From Ditylenchus dipsaci (lineage: Eukaryota > Nematoda > Chromadorea > Rhabditida > Anguinidae): a DNA stretch of 64,000 nt. Shown one piece after another: positions 52,201 to 64,000 of this stretch (positions within the stretch are counted from its first letter, which is position 1; every line of letters starts with the position of its first letter). The position numbers and the translations under genes were made by a program. The notes below the pieces were generated by a model that was not told the DNA's origin, did not search any database, and saw nothing but the letters and a program-made list of their open reading frames with translations. The stretch spans positions 1 to 64,000 of the forward strand of contig SADC01000047.1 in the NCBI GenBank assembly GCA_004194705.1, in the 5' to 3' direction.

Positions 52201-55200
52201 CCCCAAAATAATGACCTATTCCATTGTACCCCCCCCCAAAAACCGACTTTTTTATATGCACTCAAAAACCATTTTTATGTAATAATTTTGCCATAAAAAG
52301 GCCAGAACAGCCATTTAAATAGGGTTCAAGGGCTGTATTGGGAGGGGAAGGGACAAAACAGGGGCCACTAATAAATAAGGATTTAAGGCACCCTCAAACC
52401 CAGCAACTTGTGGAGGACCCAAATACATAAGTACTCAAAAGGCTCTCAAGGGCCAGCCGGGTGGGTCCCGAGGTGATTATGCCTAAGCCAGGACCCCTGT
52501 GGAGGTGAAGGCAGAATTTTTGGATGGCTGAGCCTCTGGCTCGAAGCCAAAAGCCGGAGAAGGGGGGAGACCCTTTTCGGCTGAAAAATTGAAGATGTTG
52601 AACGTGGTTTTGAATACTGGGGCCTACCGCATAAATAACTCTGGTATGCATGCTTTTTCATGCATCCAGAGTCACTTTCGAGTGATTTGTGTCTAAGGTA
52701 TGTGGGTGTGCGCATCTCAACTCCAAGCCCCCAAGCCCCTGCGCCCCCGAAGGGGGCGCAGGGGGCTTGAGAGTTAGAGATGCGCGCACGCACTTACCTT
52801 AGACATGACTCCGAGAAGTACACTTGATCATAAAATGCATATAGAGTCTATTTTTGCCACGGCCCGAGTTGAAAAACATGGTAAAGCAGCCAAAAAAAGT
52901 GGCCCCTGTGTTATTCCCTTCCCCTCCCAATACAGCCCCTGAACCCTATTTAAATGGCTTTTTTGGTCCTTTTATGGCGAAATTATTACATAAAAATGGT
53001 TTTTGAGGGCATATAAAAAAGTTGGTTTTTGGGGGGTACAATGGAATAGGTCATTATTTTTGGGGGGGGGTACACTGGAATAGCTTTTTGGGGGGGGGGG
53101 GTACAATGGAATAGCGGCGAAAATTCTTTTGCAATTTCAGAGTCACTAACAAATTTTGAATTCCGCTCAAGACAATAAACATTCCGAACAATAAAAAGAC
53201 AATAACTCAAGACCAGTGTTTCCAAAAAACAGAACACAGAATTAACCACAGAATTTTTAAAAGTGCTCGTAATTGTGTTTTTTATGGTATTTTTGCTAAT
53301 TTTTGTGCGTTTTGTTCAGCGTTAAAAGTTGCGGTAGGGGACCATACGCGTTTCGCAAATTTTCCACAAAAACAGCGAAAAATTTGACTTTTGTCCCGAA
53401 AAAGTCAAAAACAGAAAACAGAATTCTGTTTTTGACTTTTTCAAGACAAAAGTCAAATTTTCTTGCTGTTTTAGTGGAAAATTTGCAAAACGCGTGTGGT
53501 CCCCTACCGCAACTTTTAACGCTGAACAAAACGCACAAAAAATTAGCAAAAATACCATACAAAAAACACAATTACGAGCACTTTTAAAAATTCTGTGGTT
53601 AATTCTGTGTTCTGTTTTTTGGAAACACTGCTCAAGACAATAAACATTCGACAATAAACCTTCCGATCACATTCCGAAAATAATAACAATTTTCAACTTT
53701 TTAACATTAACAACGTAAAAAAGTCGGGTCGGTGAAAAAAACGGGGGAGAAGAAAAATGGGCCATTTCAAATTGGGCCACCGTAAATTGCGCCAAATCAG
53801 ACTTGGCCAAATTCAAATTGGGCCAAATTCAAATTGGGCCACCGTAAATTGGGCCACGATTTTGACCGTGTTTGCTTTTGAACAGTGTCCATTTTAGTCT
53901 ATTTACCTGTTTCACACGTTTCCTACTTTAGTTTAATTGTCTCATTCATTCGCTTATTCATTTGCTTTGTAGTATGTTAAATTACTAGTATAAAGAATGA
54001 AGGAAGATGAGAGAGTGTTTCATATATGCAGCATTATGGAAAAACATCGAACATGAAACGTATTCAGGGAAACAATAGACAAAAATTGCAACAATTTTAT
54101 TTAAAAAAGCCGTCAAAATCGTGGCCCAATTCAAATTGGCCGAATTTACGGTGGCCGAATTTGAATTTGGCCCAATTTACGGTGGCCCAATTTGAATTGG
54201 CCCAATTTACGGTGGCCCAGTTTGAAATGGCCCAATCTTTGACTGCCCAATTTTTCTGCTCCTTGAAAAATGCGACCCGCTACTAATCTTTAAGGGTGTG
54301 CTTTTATATATCAAAATCGACGCTACTGTCATATACTTCCTGTGGTTTGCCTATATCATCCAGAGGCCATAACTCTCTTTAAAGAGCGATTTTCGAAATC
54401 CTTTTTTCGCCAATCGATTTTTCTCGCTAACGATATTTTTTTGATATACAATGTCAAAAACACAATTCTCGCTTGGTCCCTTCCCGTGGTTCGCCTATTT
54501 CATCCAGAGGCCATTACCAGACCAGGACCCAAACAACAGCGGGGACCAAGGGAAAATCGTGTTTCTGACATCGTAGACCAAACAATATATTGTCGGCGAG
54601 GAAAATCGATTGGCAAAAACAGAATTTTGAAAATCGCTCTTTAGAAAAAGTTATGGCTATTATGAAACCCTAGAATTTCTCAACATACCCTGTACTTTGT
54701 TCTACGTTTTAAAATTTATTTGGTAGATATAATTTCCAGGCCCTTTCGACCCACACCAAATCTTCACTCTCATACAGTTGGGTATTGACATCTTCGATTC
54801 ATCGTATGCTATTTGGCTGGCCCAGCAGGGCAGAGGGTTCAAATTGACAGATGACTATCCCAGTTCTTCTTCTGGCTTCAAAGTGGTCGATTTCAATGAT
54901 AACAGGCATTTTCGCTTCTTTTTTTCATACGCAGTGGTCAACTAATTAGTTTTTGAGATACCGAAATGACTTTACTCCACCCTTTGATTGTGTATGCTAC
55001 AGCTGCATCAACTATTCGAAAAGCTATCTTCAGCACTTGCAAAATGCGAAGGAAATGCTAGCCCAAATTTTGTTGGTCGTGTAGGTTTTTAAACAATATA
55101 TAATTTGCAATATTTATTTGACTGAAGTTTCAGGCACAATTTACAAGAATTTGACAAAATGTTTGCACGCTTAAGAGAATTTGGTGAGAAGCATTGGATC

Positions 55201-55206
55201 AGTTAG
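49227..55206 (+). CDS. QTRT2: Queuine tRNA-ribosyltransferase accessory subunit 2
   Basis: QTRT2 partners QTRT1 in the eukaryotic tRNA-guanine transglycosylase that puts queuine at the wobble base of GUN tRNAs. The partner carries the active site. Exon 1 (49227-49343) has MKFEVKTSMIESKTIVGRLG. Then come YTRAGHIPHLTWHVF (49527 on), FDQTPIYQLSLSS (to about 49796), NGCAVGVSNFFKIP (to about 49948), LSAQECGFNKCSSVSIWSKG (50.9 kb), RMIKSIERTIDWCDQLC (51.1-51.2 kb) and GGGFSSHYRSKLAKELCSRA (51.4 kb). FDPHQIFTLIQLGIDIFDSS follows at 54.74 kb, FTPPFDCVCYSC with the zinc-binding CxCxxC at about 54.97 kb, and the last exon LQEFDKMFARLREFGEKHW with stop at 55204. Block order equals that of the vertebrate protein. 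The exon 2-3 junction is uncertain. Introns are loaded with elements, the largest (51.7-54.7 kb) holding three. Confidence 0.92.
49374..49489. mobile_element. hAT-type MITE in QTRT2 intron 1
   Basis: CACTGTTTTCGAAACTCAAG and CTTGAGTTTCGAAAACACTG are the ends. Exact 8-bp duplication GTACCTAA (49366-49373, 49490-49497). 116 bp of GTCAAGxTCAAG words. Confidence 0.88.
50019..50849. mobile_element. TACCGTATT-ended element with Tigger transposase tail
   Basis: TACCGTATTCTCTCTAATAG and CTATTAGAGACAATACGGTA are the ends; arms repeat GAACCACACTCTCTAATA. The 3' end of a Tigger/pogo-type transposase lies inside, linking this end motif to its mobiliser. It is located in a QTRT2 intron. Confidence 0.75.
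50149..50397 (+). pseudogene. Tigger/pogo-type transposase C-terminus
   Basis: The open frame reads KLKWIVEAWENLSKELIYES, VKLCTVSNATDACEDDAINC and then KKLAEPIQEIDLDGAQ-stop at 50395-50397, where the stop overlaps AATAAA. WxxEAWxxxxxxLIxxSxxxCxxSNAxDxxEDD is the conserved C-terminal region of DDE-superfamily (Tigger/pogo) transposases. The DNA-binding domain and DDE core are missing, so it is a non-autonomous remnant. Confidence 0.8.
51760..52000 (+). repeat. GATCAGATCGGC repeat
   Basis: GATCAGATC words (51778-51825) with AACGGCGAAACGTATTTTAG, also present at 45275-45335. Two partly duplicated units. Non-coding. Confidence 0.5.
52147..53118. mobile_element. 972-bp inverted-repeat element, sister of 7273-8243
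   Basis: GGCACTATTCCATTGTACC and CAATGGAATAGCGGC are the ends, with exact 8-bp duplication GAAAATTC (52139-52146, 53119-53126). Interior matches the 7.3-8.2 kb copy closely (hairpin core CCTGCGCCCCCGAAGGGGGC, TAGACATGACTCCGAGAAGT) while the tips differ (ATTCCATTG versus CTGTAATATA). In a QTRT2 intron. Confidence 0.85.
53214..53630. mobile_element. hAT-type MITE, CAGTGTTTCC ends
   Basis: CAGTGTTTCCAAAAAACAGA and complement, exact 8-bp duplication CTCAAGAC (53206-53213, 53631-53638). Almost perfect palindrome; the three overlapping open frames are arm read-through. Confidence 0.9.
53759..54275. mobile_element. TTGGGCCA foldback, copy 1
   Basis: Arms are TTCAAATTGGGCCACCGTAA tandem units on both sides. 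The unique core (53865-54110, TGACCGTGTTTGCTTTTGAA to ACAATTTTATTTAAAA) is almost identical to that of copy 2 at 60706-61220. The left tip appears truncated. Confidence 0.75.
54305..54690. repeat. Palindrome related to 9.5-9.9 kb
   Basis: CTTGGTCCCTTCCCGTGG, ATTTCATCCAGAGGCCAT and AAAGAGCGATTTTCGAAATC with inverse copies at 54520-54660. The right end CTCAACATACCCTGTA resembles the GAAACACCCTGTA end of the 9.5-kb MITE. Confidence 0.55.
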
Positions 55207-55370
55207 GATATGTCATTTACCGAAATTGTAAAAAATTGTTGAATTTGGTATTGCATAAGTAAAAGTTTGTGATATTCTGTGTCTTGCAACTCATTTTTAT
55301 GTTTTCAAATCGTGTATCTAAACACTCGTTTTGATCTGATGAATTATTTATTTGCATCTTATTCAAAGAA

Positions 55371-56202
55371 ATGGACAAGAAAGAACTTGATACACGATAT
55401 GACTGGGTCGGACCCGTAGACAAGGTCTCCAAAATTCGTCCAATAAGGTTTTATTTTACTTCAAGTTTTATAAGCTAATTGAAAAACGTTAGGCTGAGAA
55501 GGGTGGAAAATGAATCAGATAGTGAACGCGTATACCGCGAGGCTAGGGAAAAGCTGAATGAGTGGAACTGTGATTTTTGGTCTAAGCATAACAAGCTATT
55601 CGAGAACCGAAAGGCCCAGTTCTATGAGGAGGTAAGTGTTTAGTAGGGATTGTTTAATTGAAAAAAGAAACTGTAGTCTACCGGTAGGATTAACCTTTAC
55701 TTGTACAGTCAAAACTCCCATTCACATACACCCTTGGGACCGGGACTAGCCGTATGTTAATGAGAGGTGTATGTTAATGGGAGAGTATGTTAATAAGGAA
55801 ATCACTATGATGAGACCAAATAGATCTTAGCCAGCCGTATGTTAATGGGAGAGCGTATGTTAATGGGGGAGTATGTTAATAGGAGGTTCTACTGTACTGT
55901 GATTTGGCAGTTTTTTAGAGACAGAAGCCCATCGGTGGTCGCAATCAGATGTCAGCCAATGAACTGTCCGTCTTCTACAAGGATTTTTTGAACGAGCAAT
56001 CGTCTTCTTTTTCTGCATATAATAAGTAAGTTTTGAATGTTATGCGGGATGAGCCTATCGAATTGTGTTTGATGGAATTTGATAAGATAGTTACAAATAT
56101 TGCAGTCCCTTTTTCAGTGAATGGTACAGACGGAATATCCAGCTTATATGGCCTGCTATGCGTGCTAGCTTCGTCAGATTCAAACGTATTCTCGGTCGGT
56201 GA
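55371..56202 (+). CDS. COA8: Cytochrome c oxidase assembly factor 8 (APOPT1)
   Basis: COA8 is a mitochondrial factor for complex IV assembly. ATG 55371 gives MDKKELDTRYDWVGPVDKVS, containing the family's DWxGPxDKxSxxRP block. The next exon has RVENESDSERVYREAREKLN and EWNCDFWSKHNKLF, the conserved ExLNxWNxxFWxxHN block. Then GGRNQMSANELSVFYKDFLN, matching the AEExxxFYKxFL block. The last exon after an acceptor near 56117 reads NEWYRRNIQLIWPAMRAS and stops at 56200. The WYxRN block is diagnostic, and exon phases fit (AATAA|T). It starts only 165 bp after the QTRT2 stop on the same strand. No mitochondrial targeting sequence is visible, so a 5' exon may be missed. The intron at 55.64-55.92 kb holds a pogo-like MITE. 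Confidence 0.88.
55706..55894. mobile_element. Pogo-like MITE in COA8 intron
   Basis: CAGTCAAAACTCCCATTCAC and ATAGGAGGTTCTACTG, TA on both sides. Body of GTATGTTAATGGGAGAG words. Confidence 0.8.
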
Positions 56203-56629
56203 AAAAAAATCGGTGAAAGGTCGGTGAAAGCATCATATTGTAGAAATATCCTATGTATAGTCGTAGATGAATTACTTCGCCATTTTCACCGAAAAAACAT
56301 GCACTGAGTTTATTGTGTGATTTATTGTCAATAAACATCTGCTTGATAATGATTTTTGATAAGGATAGGTGGACAGATAGGCATGTCAACCACATTCAAC
56401 TCCATTTTATCTCAAAAAAGCCATAATTTACTCGAGACTTTAATAAAAGGGCTCCATTGCCCAAACTTCTCCTGAATTCTAACCTATTAGATTTTTCTGG
56501 ACGTTATAATTTTTTATTTGTTAGATATTCAGTCGCGTGTATAGTCGTTGAAATTTGAGCAGATAACAGCTGATTTCAACTTAATACTTTTCGTCAGAGC
56601 ATTGCAATAGACCTGAAACTGCTTGATTA
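56203..56629. other. COA8 downstream region
   Basis: AATAAA-like words (ATTGTCAATAAACATC at about 56330, TTTAATAAAAGGG at about 56440) can serve as 3' end signals. No further gene. Confidence 0.4.
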
Positions 56630-56719
56630 ATTTAACACTTAATATACGGTTTGCACTAATGCGAGCGTTTTGTTCAAAATTTCACGCTGAACAAGATAGG
56701 AGAAAAAACATCTCTCAAA

Positions 56720-56941
56720 GAATTCTGGCGGTTCGTTTCAGGGGTCGATTGTATGAAATTGGACATTTTTAAGTTGTTTCAGTTACTTGATTGTAACTTC
56801 TCATTCGAGAACAATTTCACGCAGCTGAAACACTTGTCTGATGCAGAATTTAACGAGCTTTCAAATAAATATATATTTCCTCGGCTTGGTGACCGTATAA
56901 CATGCAAAATGTTAGCATTTTTCAAAAAAATTTCGAAATAA
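56720..56941 (+). CDS. Small frame in left arm, SAM-like helical region
   Basis: Reads LAVRFRVDCMKLDIFKLFQL, then QLKHLSDAEFNELSNKYIFP and RLGDRITCKMLAFFKKISK-stop. The L.xL(S/T)DxEFxEL...(L)GDRxxxxxxxxKI pattern resembles a SAM domain. A second conserved block (FTVTQSAETAHCSDTKTRQQ) follows a plausible intron at 57000. The copy in the right arm has the same protein with few changes. No family is assigned with confidence. It could be a fragment of a captured gene or of the element's own protein. Confidence 0.4.
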   Translation, partial: EFWRFVSGVDCMKLDIFKLFQLLDCNFSFENNFTQLKHLSDAEFNELSNKYIFPRLGDRITCKMLAFFKKISK

Positions 56942-57244
56942 AAAGTTCAGGTATTTGTTGTGAGCATCGAAAAATTGTTGATTTCACCGTTTATTTTACA
57001 GCACTTCACTGTAACACAAAGCGCAGAAACTGCACATTGTTCTGATACAAAAACAAGGCAGCAAGTTCTGAGAGAAAGTAGCTCAAAAATCAACAAATTT
57101 GTTGGTGCGTTCGCTTTTTCCGCGTTATTTCAAATTCGCGCCTTTTGTGGCGTTCTGTATTTACATGATTTTCAGACACAAAAATTTGTTCTGTGTAAAT
57201 TTAGGCTAGTTAACGTTGATACGAGCTCAAACGTGTATCCCAAG

Positions 57245-58132
57245 CACGGATGAGCTTTTGTAACTATTTGCGGGAAATAGTTACAAATTTTTGCATTTGA
57301 AAAATAGTTACAGCCTGTAACTATTTTGACCTTTGTAACTATTCTTGTAACTATTTCTCGCCACGAAAGTAATAATTTTAAAAATTAGTTACAGCGTGTA
57401 ACTATTTTTAATTGCACGTTAGTCCACTTTAAACCACCCAAAACTAAGTTTCTGAGCGATTAAGCCCATCTGACTGGAATTCTGATCCGCTCAGTCGATT
57501 TTTCGCAATAAGTTTACCCCCCTTTGGTAAACCCCCAAAAAACAATTATTTTTGGCTTCTGCCCGTTCTGGATTGGGTCCTAAGCAGTGTTCTCAATAGT
57601 CAGAGGCAGAATAGAAAGTCAGAATGAAATTCAAAAATTCTGACAGTCAGAAAGCGCGGGAAATTTTTCTGACTGTCAGAAATGAGAGTCAGAAAAAAAA
57701 ATCGATCAAATCACGCTGTTTTTTCCCTGTCTGATCGTCATTTCTGAGAGTCAGAAAGAGTCTGACAGTCAGAATAATTTCCCGCGCTTTCTGACTGTCA
57801 GAATTTTTGAATTTCATTCTGACTTTCCATTCTGCCTCTGACTATTGAGAACACTGGTCCTAAGCCATCTGGTTTTTGCCTACCCTGAAAATTATACAAA
57901 ATTGACCAAATTTATTTAAAAAAAAATTTTAATTGCTGATTTCGTACCGAGAAACCACAGCGAAGACAAAAATAGTTACGCGCTGTAACTATTTTTTTAA
58001 ATTATCACTTTCGTGGCGAGAAATAGTTACAAGAATAGTTACAAAGGTCAAAATAGTTACAGGCTGTAACTATTTTTCAAATGCAAAAATTTGTAACTAT
58101 TTCCCGCAAATAGTTACAAAAGCTCATCCCTG
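57245..58132. mobile_element. hAT element, CAGGGATGAGC-type ends
   Basis: Left CACGGATGAGCTTTTGTAAC, right GTTACAAAAGCTCATCCCTG. Exact 8-bp duplication ATCCCAAG (57237-57244, 58133-58140). Arms of AAATAGTTACA words. It contains the nested MITE 57595-57856. Confidence 0.88.
57595..57856. mobile_element. hAT-type MITE nested in a hAT element
   Basis: CAGTGTTCTCAATAGTCAGA and TCTGACTATTGAGAACACTG with exact 8-bp duplication GTCCTAAG (57587-57594, 57857-57864). Fully palindromic. Confidence 0.9.
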
Positions 58133-58159
58133 ATCCCAAGTCACAAAAAACATAAAAAT

Positions 58160-58590
58160 ACAGGCTTTACATAGCTTTGACAATTAGATAATTCAAAAAG
58201 CGCCTATTTGAATAATCAGATACTTCAAAAAGATGATATTACGCCAATAAAGATAGTTCGCCAATCGCTTTTTTCGTTTATAATACGTTTTGACAATCGG
58301 ATGATTTACCGAAAACTACTTCGACAATCACTAACTTTGCCACATTGTTTTCTGTACATAGTTTCTGCCACATAGTTTTGGCAACGTCTGCGCACTGTAT
58401 TGTCGAAATATGTGCTATTGTGAAATGTAAATTAGCTACATATACTGAATATGAATCATCCGATTGTCAAACGTATTATAAACGAAAAAAGCGATTGGCG
58501 AACTATCTTAATTGGCGTAATATCATCTTTTTGAAGTATCTGATTATTCAAATAGGCGCTTTTTGAATTATCTAATTGTCAAAGCTATGT
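58160..58590. repeat. Palindrome (CTTTGACAATTAGATAATTC arms)
   Basis: TTTACATAGCTTTGACAATT pairs with AATTGTCAAAGCTATGTAAA; GATGATATTACGCCAATAAA is mirrored. Centre near 58370. Confidence 0.75.
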
Positions 58591-58818
58591 AAAGCCAAAA
58601 TACAGAACGCTACAAAAGGCGCGAATTTGAAAGAACCCGGAAAAAGCCGACGCACCAACAAATTTGTTGATTTTTGAGCTACTTTCTCTCAGAACTTGCT
58701 GCCTTGTTTTTGTATCAGAACAATGTGCAGTTTCTGCGCTTTGTGTTACAGTGAAGTGCTGTAAAATAAACGGTGAAATCAACAATTTTTCGATGCTCAC
58801 AACAAATACCTGAACTTT

Positions 58819-59055
58819 TTATTTCGAAATTTTTTTGAAAAATGCTAACATTTTGCATGTTATACGGTCACCAACCCGAGGAAATATATATTTATTTGAA
58901 AGCTCGTTAAATTCTGCATCAGACAAGTGTTTCAGCTGCGTGAAATTGTTCTCGAATGAGAAGTTACAATCAAGTAACTGAAACAACTTAAAAATGTCCA
59001 ATTTCATACAATCGACCCTGAAACGAACCGCTAGCATTCTTTGAGAGAATTTTTT
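58819..59055 (-). CDS. Small frame in right arm, duplicate of 56720-56941
   Basis: The minus-strand frame reads AVRFRVDCMKLDIFKLFQLL and PRVGDRITCKMLAFFKKISK, differing from the left-arm copy at about one residue (Leu to Val). Upstream of it on the same strand is CGTTTTGTTCAGAATTTCAC, shared by both arms. The conservation of frame in both arms either reflects recent duplication or selection. Confidence 0.4.
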   Translation of the reverse strand, partial: KKFSQRMLAVRFRVDCMKLDIFKLFQLLDCNFSFENNFTQLKHLSDAEFNELSNKYIFPRVGDRITCKMLAFFKKISK

Positions 59056-59153
59056 CTCCTATCTTGTTCAGCGTGAAATTCTGAACAAAACGCTCGCATT
59101 AGTACAAACCTTATTTTAAGTGTTAACTAAAGACTTGAACCTAAGACTTAGTG

Positions 59154-64000
<4,847 letters not shown>

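Larger units (their letters stand above)
56630..59127. repeat. 2.5-kb inverted repeat between COA8 and ubinuclein
   Basis: TAACACTTAATATACGGTTT at the left mirrors AAACCTTATTTTAAGTGTTA at the right. The arms (56630-57180 and 58590-59127) are nearly identical and each encodes the same small frame. The spacer contains the hAT element 57245-58132 and a palindrome at 58160-58590. The right end is 26 bp from the ubinuclein start codon. Confidence 0.8.

Overview
This window is nuclear DNA of an animal. It is AT-rich, its genes carry many short (about 45-60 nt) GT...AG introns with T-rich acceptors, and every host gene I recognise has metazoan relatives. The compact introns fit a nematode or similar small-genome invertebrate, but I see no sequence that fixes the phylum (moderate to low confidence). 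There is no prokaryotic operon, rRNA gene or CRISPR array.

Nine host genes or gene pieces are recognisable. Clearly functional-looking genes are EIF3C (10.0-14.0 kb, minus, about 24 exons), MEA1 (17.6-25.3 kb, plus), GTF2F2 (32.4-35.2 kb, plus), MIS12 (37.2-37.9 kb, minus), QTRT2 (49.2-55.2 kb, plus), COA8 (55.4-56.2 kb, plus) and an ubinuclein/HPC2 gene running off the right edge (59.15 kb onward, plus). Two more, an RPS13 copy (42.5-43.3 kb) and the 3' part of RTRAF (40.4-40.7 kb), sit inside transposon-like foldback elements and are damaged.

The rest is an extraordinarily dense, nested set of palindromic (foldback) DNA transposons. By reading both ends and flanks I could assign many of them: hAT-like elements with 8-bp target duplications (ends CAGTGTTTYC, TAGTGATGCGC, CAGGGATGAGC, TAGGGTTG, TAGAGAACGG, plus GGCGCTACTGT and CGTGGTGCGC families); TTAA-flanked foldbacks (ends AGGGGCATGCC or AGGACCATR); TA-flanked pogo/Tigger-like elements (ends CAGTCRA... 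and TACCGTATTYYCTCTAA); Mutator-like foldbacks with tandem-repeat arms; and TTA-flanked elements with ends AGCYYCATTCATACT. Decayed transposases accompany several: hAT C-termini (1.6, 4.9 and 38.6 kb), a MULE transposase with SWIM finger (30.3-31.4 kb) and Tigger C-termini (43.6 and 50.2 kb).

Layout: 0-10 kb is a transposon thicket; 10-14 kb EIF3C; 14-17.5 kb repeats; 17.5-25.3 kb MEA1 with two introns stuffed by elements; 25.3-32.3 kb nested pogo/TTAA/MULE elements; 32.4-35.2 kb GTF2F2; 35.2-38 kb repeats and MIS12; 38.0-46.45 kb one composite 8.4-kb hAT insertion holding many other elements plus the RTRAF and RPS13 pieces; 46.5-49.1 kb chained TTAA foldbacks; 49.2-56.2 kb QTRT2 and COA8; 56.6-59.1 kb a 2.5-kb inverted repeat; 59.15-64 kb ubinuclein.

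The most interesting signal is gene capture: at least three gene 3' ends with polyadenylation signals lie between the arms of elements that have clean target duplications. Caution: conserved exons of GTF2F2, MIS12 and ubinuclein each contain single-base indels, so some apparent frameshifts are probably residual sequencing or assembly errors.
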